From contig CANIXM010000173.1 of assembly GCA_947471245.1 (NCBI GenBank), forward strand, positions 1-5,169: a DNA stretch of 5,169 bases, given 5' to 3'. A program made the position numbers and the translations under genes. This document shows, in pieces, positions 1 through 5,169 of the stretch; the first letter of the stretch is position 1; the number at the start of each line of letters is the position of its first letter. Below the pieces are notes generated by a model that worked only from the letters and a program-made list of their open reading frames with translations, had not been told where the DNA came from and did no database searches. This stretch comes from Paludibacteraceae bacterium. Lineage in GTDB: Bacteria > Bacteroidota > Bacteroidia > Bacteroidales > Paludibacteraceae.

Positions 1-912
1 AGTCAATTTATTGACTTTCTTATAGTTCTCAACCTTCACTTCTTGCATCAATAGATCGGCACTGATAAGTTTCAAGCGTTCCTCAATAAACTTAGCTGTA
101 TTGCTTGCCAATTGGTTTTTATCAAGTACCGCATCAAGATTGTAAAGTTCCACCAATGTGTTAAGCACTGCCTCTGTCTTGCGTGGACAAGCACTCACTG
201 AACTCAACATTATACCATTTGATTTCTTATTAACGGTGGCAATCTTGACCTCTGAGGTATATCTATCAATTAATGATTTAATGGAATAGGTACTTATTCG
301 ATACACATCATCTGGTTTGAGTAAACCAACTTGCACCAGTTTAAAAACGCCGTAAGGAGTCTGTAAAGTAGAATTAATGGTTTTCAATGCAAACCTTTGA
401 TTCCAATCTTTTGATTTAACATCTAACCTATAGCCTTCATCGGTATTTTCCAATGTAAATACTATCGAAGGTATTGTGGTGGTATCATTATATCCCACTG
501 GAACAATCAACTTTACAGGGCAAACAGGATAAAGTTCAACATACCTCAACCCATCCTTTTTGAAATATTCTGTTTCTATGCCCAATGATTTTATCATGTG
601 TCTGGTCACAGATTTGGACATGAGCACCTGCATCTCGTCTTCCACTTCCTTCGAACTTGAATTGGATAGCCCCAGTCCTTCAATCATGGGCATATCAAAC
701 ATACCTCCCATTCCCTTATCTTTTCTTAGGGAGATGGTAGATTGTACTTGATATTTCACACTTGTGACTTTAAAAAACAAGTGTGCCACCGATAAGCATA
801 CTACAACTCCAAAAATAAACCAATACCATTTACTGAGGTATTTATAAACTAAATCTCTTATTATTATTTGATCTGTCATCATTCCACCACTACGCTGTAC
901 GTTATTATCCAT
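1..912 (-). CDS. wzc: Wzc/GumC-type polysaccharide co-polymerase, probable tyrosine kinase (3' end outside window)
   Basis: N-terminal 304 codons of an inner-membrane protein that controls chain length and export of capsule or exopolysaccharide together with a Wza channel. The frame is open from ATG at 912 to the window edge. Visible order: a short cytoplasmic start; a hydrophobic segment at about residues 29-49 (WYWFIFGVVVCL...) expected to be TM1; a Wzz-type periplasmic domain containing VEDEMQVLMSKSV (about 90-102); and a periplasmic part ending in a predicted coiled coil, NTAKFIEERLKLISADL (about 271-287), characteristic of GumC/Wzc proteins. The second membrane segment and any C-terminal Walker kinase domain with Tyr cluster lie beyond the left edge, so kinase activity is inferred from the family. 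It follows wza by 47 bases on the same strand, so co-transcription is likely. An alternative start at codons 11-12 (two ATGs preceded by GGTGGA) cannot be excluded. A kinase-less GumC form is the main alternative. Confidence 0.86.
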   Translation of the reverse strand, partial: MDNNVQRSGGMMTDQIIIRDLVYKYLSKWYWFIFGVVVCLSVAHLFFKVTSVKYQVQSTISLRKDKGMGGMFDMPMIEGLGLSNSSSKEVEDEMQVLMSKSVTRHMIKSLGIETEYFKKDGLRYVELYPVCPVKLIVPVGYNDTTTIPSIVFTLENTDEGYRLDVKSKDWNQRFALKTINSTLQTPYGVFKLVQVGLLKPDDVYRISTYSIKSLIDRYTSEVKIATVNKKSNGIMLSSVSACPRKTEAVLNTLVELYNLDAVLDKNQLASNTAKFIEERLKLISADLLMQEVKVENYKKVNKLT

Positions 913-959
913 ATTGAATTACCAAATATATACTAATTTATGAATGCAAATGCCTACTA

Positions 960-1751
960 CTATTTCGTTAGTGATATTATAAGTGTAATACTAGCCATCA
1001 AAGTCGAAAAAGTGGACAAATATAGTCCAGTATTAACATTCTCAGATGAGATGGCTTTTACTTTGTTTGGCTCTACATACACCAAATCATTTTGTTGTAA
1101 GTAATAGTAAGGTGATTTGAAAACCTCATCACTATTCAAATTCAATCGGACAAATTCAAGTTTACCGTTGTTTTCACGTGTAATGAGTACATTTTCTCTT
1201 TTTCCAAACACGGTCATATCACCTGCCAAACCAAGTGCATCCAATACTGTGACACGCTCATTGGAAATGGCATATTGTCCAGGTTTAGCTACCTCACCAA
1301 GCACGGTAACTTTATAATTTAGGAATTGTATCGTCACAATTGCATTCTTCAAATAGGGAGTCAACTCCTCTTTAATATGCTTAATAGCCTGCGACTTCGT
1401 AAGACCTGCAAGCTTTATGGGTCCGACTACAGGAAAGTTCACATTGCCATTTACATCTACTAAATAGGACTGTAAGGTAGGTGCTGCATAAAGTTGATCA
1501 CTTCCAGGAGTAGCGTATGAAACCAATGGAAGATTAAAGGGTGCAACAGCAAGTGGATCAAGACCATTCACAACAATTGATAGCATATCATTGGAACAAA
1601 TACGAGATTCGTGTGCTTTGGAAAAACTTGAATTGATAGCATCAGCGGAAGCCGAAGTGACATTTGCGAAATATGCAATCTTTTTTTGCGAACTACAAGC
1701 AACGAACGATAATACAATCAACGTGCAAAAAAACGAACGAAAACAATTCAT
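960..1751 (-). CDS. wza: Wza-type polysaccharide export lipoprotein (Poly_export + SLBB)
   Basis: Complete 263-residue outer-membrane polysaccharide export protein, the exit channel for capsule or exopolysaccharide. A lipoprotein signal peptide ends at FVAC with Cys19 as the probable acylated residue. The Poly_export domain covers about residues 48-140 (ICSNDMLSIVV, then VDVNGNVNFPVVGPIKLAG with the typical TKSQAIKHIKEEL helix). An SLBB domain follows at about 147-200 (KVTVLGEVAKPGQYAI...LDALGLAGD). The segment PYYYLQQNDLVYVEP is typical of the family. The last 22 residues are hydrophobic (LYLSTFSTLMASITLIISL) and probably form the outer-membrane helix of the oligomeric pore. The protein is shorter than E. 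coli Wza, as is usual for Bacteroidota homologues with a single SLBB repeat. The ATG at 1751 is chosen because it directly precedes the signal peptide; its leader is A/T-rich with no Shine-Dalgarno sequence. The wzc-like partner lies immediately downstream. Confidence 0.93.
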   Translation of the reverse strand: MNCFRSFFCTLIVLSFVACSSQKKIAYFANVTSASADAINSSFSKAHESRICSNDMLSIVVNGLDPLAVAPFNLPLVSYATPGSDQLYAAPTLQSYLVDVNGNVNFPVVGPIKLAGLTKSQAIKHIKEELTPYLKNAIVTIQFLNYKVTVLGEVAKPGQYAISNERVTVLDALGLAGDMTVFGKRENVLITRENNGKLEFVRLNLNSDEVFKSPYYYLQQNDLVYVEPNKVKAISSENVNTGLYLSTFSTLMASITLIISLTK

Positions 1752-1883
1752 GGATGTTTAATTTTGTAAAAATTTATCACTCACAATTTATCTAAACAAC
1801 TAATCAACAGGCAATAATTCCATCTTGCAATCACAAGCAACCAGTATGGATAATTCAGACATCATCTACCAATTAGCAATTAG
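1752..1883 (-). other. Putative 5' leader of the wza-wzc transcript
   Basis: If the promoter at 1889-1920 is used, the wza mRNA has an untranslated leader of about 130 bases. I found no ORF and no long stable hairpin in it. There is a tandem 7-base direct repeat (CAATTAG twice, plus-strand 1870-1883) at the predicted transcription start, and a weak 4-bp stem (CTTG/CAAG) near 1826-1839. Long leaders ahead of capsule operons in Bacteroides serve antitermination regulators, but nothing here identifies such a site. Confidence 0.35.
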
Positions 1884-1888
1884 GACTG

Positions 1889-1920
1889 CAAAAATACAAA
1901 AAAATGACACGTCACACAAA
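1889..1920 (-). promoter_or_regulatory. Bacteroidota-type promoter for wza-wzc
   Basis: Read on the minus strand, TTTG (1917-1920) is followed after 20 bases by TATTTTTG (1889-1896). This matches the Bacteroidetes primary sigma consensus TTTG-N19-21-TAnnTTTG exactly. The predicted start is near 1882-1884. An inverted repeat, TGAC-AC-GTCA (plus-strand 1905-1914), lies between the two boxes and could be an operator. Confidence 0.65.
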
Positions 1921-1960
1921 CAATTTGCTAAAAGTAAACCTTGAAAAGTCTTAAAACTGA

Positions 1961-2779
1961 TTATTTACAAACAGCTTTAATGATTTTCACATCATGAATT
2001 GGACTATCTGCAATTCCTGTTTTTACTAATGAAATTTTTTCTACAATATCCATTCCCTCAATCACTTCTCCGAAAACAGTATATTCTCCATCCAAATGAG
2101 GCGTACCACCAATGGTAGTGTAATCTTTACGTTGCTGTTCGGAGAATTTATGTACAATTTCTTTTTTCATTTTCTCCTGCACCTGATTCATAATTGTGTC
2201 GCGAAGTGCGTCCAGCTTTTCCTTGTTTTTTTCTTGCTTGTACTTATTTACCTGCTCCTGCTTTGTCTGTAATATCTCTTGAAAAATTCGACCTTCCATC
2301 TTCAAATGATTGTTTTTTTCCATTGCATTTAACTGTTCGTTAGTAAACACACGACCTTGAACAATGTAAAACTGACAGGCCGATGAATTTTTACTCGGAT
2401 TTACATCATCTCCTTTTCTGGCGGCTGAAAGTGCGCCACGTTTATGATAATAAGCAGGAAAATAAATTTCAGCGGGCAATGTATAATCCAATCCACCACT
2501 ACCGAGCATCGCATCAGGCTTAGCGTTCTTTGACTTGGGGTCGCCAGTCTGAATCATGAAGTCTGCTATAACACGATGAAACAACAAACCGTCATAAAAC
2601 CCATTATTGACGAGCTTTACGAAATTATCTCTATGTTTTGGTGTTTCTGAATATAAGCGAACGGTAATTTTACCTTGAGTAGTTGTTAGACACACGGTAG
2701 AACTAATGATTTTTTTGGTTGAACACGACATGATAAAAAATGACATGACAATCATACAGCATAATTTCGAATGTTTCAT
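1961..2779 (-). CDS. Lipoprotein cyclophilin-type peptidyl-prolyl cis-trans isomerase
   Basis: A 272-residue cyclophilin that catalyses cis-trans isomerisation of X-Pro bonds, probably anchored to a membrane facing the periplasm. I start it at ATG 2779, which places a lipoprotein signal peptide (MKHSKLCC...FIMSC, Cys19) at the N-terminus. The frame extends upstream to a TTG at 2800, but that adds seven polar residues before the signal and is less likely. The core motif FHRVIADFMIQTGD (about residues 67-80) holds the catalytic Arg69 with Phe74 and Gln77. CQFYIV (about 135-140) and HLDGEYTVFGEV (about 228-239) complete the active site; His228 sits where human CypA has Trp121. Between CQFYIV and HLDG a Lys/Glu/Gln-rich, probably helical or coiled-coil insert of about 75 residues (about 145-222) replaces a short loop. 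Such inserted cyclophilins are familiar in Bacteroidota. The gene lies upstream of wza on the same strand, but a separate promoter precedes wza. Confidence 0.93.
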   Translation of the reverse strand: MKHSKLCCMIVMSFFIMSCSTKKIISSTVCLTTTQGKITVRLYSETPKHRDNFVKLVNNGFYDGLLFHRVIADFMIQTGDPKSKNAKPDAMLGSGGLDYTLPAEIYFPAYYHKRGALSAARKGDDVNPSKNSSACQFYIVQGRVFTNEQLNAMEKNNHLKMEGRIFQEILQTKQEQVNKYKQEKNKEKLDALRDTIMNQVQEKMKKEIVHKFSEQQRKDYTTIGGTPHLDGEYTVFGEVIEGMDIVEKISLVKTGIADSPIHDVKIIKAVCK

Positions 2780-2836
2780 ACGATATTTTTTTAGTTGCAA
2801 ATAGAACGCTCATGAGTTGCTTTGATAGTAGCTTCA

Positions 2837-2844
2837 CAAAAATA
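2837..2844 (-). promoter_or_regulatory. Probable -7 box for the cyclophilin gene
   Basis: Minus-strand TATTTTTG, identical to the -7 box ahead of wza, lies 57 bases upstream of the chosen ATG. The predicted start near 2830 would give a leader of about 50 bases. A clear TTTG at the -33 position is missing; the expected place falls inside the inverted repeat at 2849-2881. Confidence 0.45.
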
Positions 2845-2848
2845 CTGT

Positions 2849-2881
2849 TTTTTAATTCTAATCCAGTGATAGAATTAAAAA
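2849..2881. repeat. Perfect 12-bp inverted repeat between divergent promoters
   Basis: The left arm TTTTTAATTCTA (2849-2860) is the exact reverse complement of the right arm TAGAATTAAAAA (2870-2881), with a 9-base spacer. It sits between the -7 box of the cyclophilin gene and the -33 region of the acyltransferase gene, where a dimeric regulator could act on both. No upstream gene ends here, so a terminator role is unlikely in the annotated layout. Confidence 0.7.
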
Positions 2882-2882
2882 G

Positions 2883-2913
2883 TTTCGTATCTATCTTTTT
2901 TTTAATACTTTTG
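2883..2913 (+). promoter_or_regulatory. Bacteroidota-type promoter for the acyltransferase gene
   Basis: TACTTTTG (2906-2913) matches the TAnnTTTG -7 consensus. A near-consensus TTTC (2883-2886, one mismatch to TTTG) lies 19 bases upstream. The predicted start near 2918-2920 leaves a leader of about 30 bases before ATG 2948. A T8 run fills part of the spacer. Confidence 0.55.
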
Positions 2914-2947
2914 CTAGTCTATTACTCAACCGAATCCTGCCACACAA

Positions 2948-4294
2948 ATGCCAAATATTGACGACTTTACATTCTCCTACAACATTGGGAAAGCTTATAT
3001 AAAATTCTGCTACAAAAGATATTATAGAGATTACACTATTGTGGGAAGAGAAAACATCCCCGATAACTGTCCTGTGATTTATGCACCCAATCACTTGAAC
3101 GCAGTGATGGATGCTATTGCTGTAGTATCTATTGTCAAACACACTACTCCTGTGGTATTTTTGGCTCGGTCGGATATTTTTTCAAGTGCGTTAGCCAGAA
3201 AAATTTTGAGCTTCATCAAGATTATGCCTGCCTTCCGAATGGTAGATGGCATAAAAAATCTACAAAAAAATCAGGACACCTTTGACAAATGTGTGGAAAT
3301 ACTTCATCGAGGGCATTGTCTAGGCATCATGCCCGAAGGAAATCAAGGCGAACAGCGCAAACTAAGACCTATCATGAAAGGGATTTTCAGGGTTGCTTTT
3401 GATGCTCAAAAAAAATGGGGTGACCTGCCAAAAGTGAAAATAATTCCAGTGGGTATTGACCTTGGCGATCATACCAAAGCAAGAAAGCACATCATCATCA
3501 GCATTGGCAAGCCCATAGAAATATCGGATTATGCTGCCGACTTTGAAATAGATGGTGTAAAAACAACGAATAAAATTCGTGAACACCTAAGAGCAGCTTT
3601 AAGTGAACTCACGCTTGACTTGGCGACAAACACACATTACTCCTGCTTTGAAGCGGCAACTGAAATAGCTAATGAAGCGGTACTAAAACATTTTCAGCTA
3701 CAAGACAATTCTTTCAACAGATTCAAAGCACGACAGTGGATAGGAAAACGTCTATTGGCGTTAGAAAAAGACTCACCGTTACTTATGGATTCGGTAGAGA
3801 CGAATTGCCAAACTCACAAAGAACTTTGCAAACTATTGGACCTTAAACCCAACACATTGGACGAAACAGAGGACTCATGGATTTCATTAATAGTGGATGC
3901 TAGCCTACTGGTTGCATCTTCGTTGGTTTTTGTGATGGGTCTAATGCTGAATGCTATTCCATTCTTTTTGCCGATAGTCATTCGAAAAGCTATAAAACTG
4001 GAATACGATGGGTTTATAAGCTCCATTCAATTTGGAATAGGGATGTTTTCTTTTCCAATTTTCTACTCTCTTCAAAGTTTTTTGATATACAAACTCACTG
4101 ATTGCCATTGGGGATTTTTACCTTTGATTTTCGCAGGACATTATTACTTGGGTAAGCTGGCTTACGAATGGTATCGCAATTGGAGAAAAATGATGGGAAG
4201 AATTCGGTTATCGAGATTAGATAGGCAATCTGACGAACAACTTTTGAGACTTAGAAAAACACATCAAGATTTGATTGAAATGATATTGAAATGA
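2948..4294 (+). CDS. PlsC-family glycerophospholipid acyltransferase with C-terminal membrane domain
   Basis: A 448-residue protein expected to transfer an acyl chain to glycerol-3-phosphate, lysophosphatidate or a related lipid at the inner membrane. The N-terminal half is the acyltransferase domain (about residues 25-220). Block I is APNHLNAVMDA with His49 and Asp55, five residues apart rather than the usual four. Block II is VVFLARSDIF (about 69-78). Block III is MPEGNQGEQRKLRPIMKG (about 128-145) with Glu130 and Gly131. Block IV is IIPVGIDLG (about 165-173). A helical linker follows, then hydrophobic stretches at about 311-345, 362-384 and 388-406, giving roughly three or four membrane segments, and a basic C-terminal tail. 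ATG 2948 fits the short leader from the promoter at 2883-2913; no Shine-Dalgarno sequence is visible. An A8 run at 3408-3415 lies in frame. The substrate cannot be told from sequence; a GPAT/DHAPAT-like role is an alternative to an AGPAT role. Confidence 0.88.
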   Translation: MPNIDDFTFSYNIGKAYIKFCYKRYYRDYTIVGRENIPDNCPVIYAPNHLNAVMDAIAVVSIVKHTTPVVFLARSDIFSSALARKILSFIKIMPAFRMVDGIKNLQKNQDTFDKCVEILHRGHCLGIMPEGNQGEQRKLRPIMKGIFRVAFDAQKKWGDLPKVKIIPVGIDLGDHTKARKHIIISIGKPIEISDYAADFEIDGVKTTNKIREHLRAALSELTLDLATNTHYSCFEAATEIANEAVLKHFQLQDNSFNRFKARQWIGKRLLALEKDSPLLMDSVETNCQTHKELCKLLDLKPNTLDETEDSWISLIVDASLLVASSLVFVMGLMLNAIPFFLPIVIRKAIKLEYDGFISSIQFGIGMFSFPIFYSLQSFLIYKLTDCHWGFLPLIFAGHYYLGKLAYEWYRNWRKMMGRIRLSRLDRQSDEQLLRLRKTHQDLIEMILK

Positions 4295-4308
4295 CCATTA
4301 TCAATCAA
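4271..4308. terminator. Possible bidirectional terminator hairpin between convergent genes
   Basis: TTGATTGA (4271-4278) pairs with TCAATCAA (4301-4308). With one bulged base (4300) the stem continues through AATG/CATT (4279-4282 with 4296-4299), giving 12 pairs and a 13-base loop. Both stop codons (TGA 4292-4294 on plus; the dnaX stop at 4301-4303 on minus) lie within the structure. The stem is A/T-rich and only a short T stretch follows on the plus side, so it would be weak as an intrinsic terminator. Confidence 0.35.
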
Positions 4309-5169
4309 TTTCCATCTGCAATCCACTTCTAAGAATTTCTAAAGCTGGATTCTGTTCTACCATCTGTTTATATCTGTCCTCTGGACTAATGGAACGCACA
4401 GCCTCCGATTCTTGAACCAAACGAATACTCATTTGCAAATTTGAGTTTTTTAGTTCCTTGCGAATAAATGCCACTAGTTCATGTTGAATCTGGCGATATT
4501 CCCTTTCTTGTAAGGCATTGAACACCGAAATTTCAAACACATTATCGGAAATCAATAGCGGAATAGAACTTTGAATAAGTCCTATCATGTGTCTATCAGT
4601 AATTTTTTCGGCAAATCGCTTCCACGCCAGTTCCAAATCTTCGACTGTAAAAGCATTGGTTTCCATGGTTACTTCTTGCTCCTTCACCACATTTACCTCA
4701 TCATTTGAAGCTACAGCCTTAGGTTGCAATGAGATGGAGACTCGATGTGGCATGTTCACACCTGGCTGAGATGTTACTCTAGGCGTTTCCACTGGAATAA
4801 TTGTAGGCGTAGATGCAGGTACTGTGATTGCAACAGTTGGATGCGAATCTGACACTTGAACAACAATAGGTAAAATTTCAGCTGGTGAATCAGCGTCACT
4901 TATTGATTTTTTTTTTTCGTCCGTCAATTGGCAAAGACGGATTAAAGCTAACTCCACTAGAAGTCGTTTATTTTTACTGGTTCGATAGTCTTTGTCACAG
5001 TCATTGGCCAGTTTGAGTGCCTGAAACAAAAAATCGGGCGAACAGCCTTGCGCTTGAGATTTATAGCGCTCGCCTATCCCTGCTCCCACTTCTAGTAAAA
5101 CCAATGTTTGCGGATCTTTACTAACCAGCACATCTCTAAAATGAGCACTTAAACCTGTTATAAAATGAT
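4301..5169 (-). CDS. dnaX: DNA polymerase III subunit gamma/tau, C-terminal part (5' end outside window)
   Basis: The last 288 codons of the clamp-loader ATPase subunit. The frame is open to the right edge; the GTG at 5129-5131 is an internal Val codon, since HFITGLSAHFRDV reads through it in frame. This is the start of DnaX domain III, the oligomerisation domain, which continues to about fragment residue 81 (LLVELALIRLCQL). A run of 11 A residues encoding DEKKK follows at once. Next comes a Pro/Thr/Val-rich flexible linker (about residues 90-170), then a C-terminal domain (about 173-288: FTVEDLELAWKRFAEKI, then FIRKELKNSNLQMSIRL, DRYKQMVEQNPALEIL) of the type found in Bacteroidota DnaX, which in tau would contact the polymerase or helicase. 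The ATPase domains I-II with Walker and zinc motifs are outside the window. The gene converges on the acyltransferase gene with a 6-base gap. Confidence 0.92.
   Translation of the reverse strand, partial: HFITGLSAHFRDVLVSKDPQTLVLLEVGAGIGERYKSQAQGCSPDFLFQALKLANDCDKDYRTSKNKRLLVELALIRLCQLTDEKKKSISDADSPAEILPIVVQVSDSHPTVAITVPASTPTIIPVETPRVTSQPGVNMPHRVSISLQPKAVASNDEVNVVKEQEVTMETNAFTVEDLELAWKRFAEKITDRHMIGLIQSSIPLLISDNVFEISVFNALQEREYRQIQHELVAFIRKELKNSNLQMSIRLVQESEAVRSISPEDRYKQMVEQNPALEILRSGLQMEID
4896..4917 (-). other. Putative slippage/frameshift site (A11 run) in dnaX
   Basis: In mRNA sense, codons GAC GAA AAA AAA AAA TCA contain 11 consecutive A residues (plus-strand T run 4907-4917), the longest homopolymer in the window. 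One extra A leads to Lys-Ile-Asn-Lys-stop (TGA at 4896-4898). One A fewer leads to Asn-Gln-stop (TAA at 4900-4902). Either event gives a protein ending just after domain III, lacking about 200 C-terminal residues, as gamma does relative to tau. I see no convincing upstream Shine-Dalgarno stimulator and only short 4-bp stems downstream, which favours transcriptional slippage over ribosomal frameshifting. Confidence 0.5.

Noticed and set aside
923..930. TATATTTG on the minus strand just before the wzc-like ATG, matching the -7 consensus.
   Set aside because: It lies only 11 bases from the ATG, and the nearest upstream TTTG is at 16 rather than 19-21 bases. In such AT-rich sequence a chance match is likely, and co-transcription with wza explains expression.
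1680..1688. CAA AAA AAG in wza, the E. coli dnaX slippery heptamer A AAA AAG in the same phase.
   Set aside because: It falls right after the lipoprotein Cys, where a frameshift would destroy the protein. No stimulatory stem or sensible alternative product was seen; simply Gln-Lys-Lys codons.
1935..1975. Near-palindrome AGTCTTAAAACT downstream of the cyclophilin stop, considered as a terminator.
   Set aside because: It has a mismatch, no loop and only six short A/T pairs per side; not a credible intrinsic terminator.
2780..2800. TTG start at 2800 for the cyclophilin gene.
   Set aside because: The in-frame ATG at 2779 gives a normal 18-residue lipoprotein signal; the TTG start would only add seven polar residues in front of it.
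2891..3142. Minus-strand 83-codon open frame overlapping the acyltransferase start.
   Set aside because: It is antisense to a well-supported gene, covers the divergent promoter, and has no recognisable motif. The short frames at 560-751, 1117-1317, 3362-3586, 3814-4026 and 4587-4769 were dropped for the same reason.
3408..3415. A8 run in the acyltransferase gene as a possible slippage site.
   Set aside because: It is inside the catalytic domain, shorter than the dnaX run, and encodes ordinary Gln-Lys-Lys. No domain boundary coincides with it.

Overview
This AT-rich window looks like chromosomal DNA from a member of the Bacteroidota (Bacteroidetes). Four things point there: promoter -7 boxes of the TAnnTTTG type, translation starts with A/T-rich leaders and no clear Shine-Dalgarno sequence, lipoprotein-type export and cyclophilin genes, and a DnaX C-terminus of the kind seen in that phylum. 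No tRNA, rRNA, insertion sequence, CRISPR array or prophage gene was seen.

Layout. On the left, two minus-strand genes form a polysaccharide export unit. A complete Wza-type outer-membrane export lipoprotein (960-1751) is followed 47 bases later by the N-terminal 304 codons of a Wzc/GumC-type chain-length and kinase protein (1-912), which runs off the left edge. A well-formed promoter lies about 140 bases upstream of wza. Next comes a minus-strand lipoprotein cyclophilin, a peptidyl-prolyl isomerase with a charged helical insert (1961-2779). It is transcribed divergently from a plus-strand PlsC-family acyltransferase with a membrane-embedded C-terminal half (2948-4294). The 168-base gap between them holds two facing promoters around a perfect 12-bp inverted repeat. 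The acyltransferase converges, with a 6-base gap, on the 3' part of dnaX (4301-5169, minus strand, 5' end outside the window).

How the genes work together. Wza and Wzc are partners in one envelope-spanning machine for capsule or exopolysaccharide export. The cyclophilin, the acyltransferase and dnaX are probably separate transcription units for periplasmic folding, lipid synthesis and replication; nothing shows they belong to the polysaccharide locus.

The strongest unusual signal is in dnaX. An uninterrupted run of 11 A residues (mRNA sense) sits just after domain III, and a stop codon follows within a few codons in both alternative frames. This is the arrangement expected if slippage makes a short gamma-like clamp-loader subunit alongside full-length tau.
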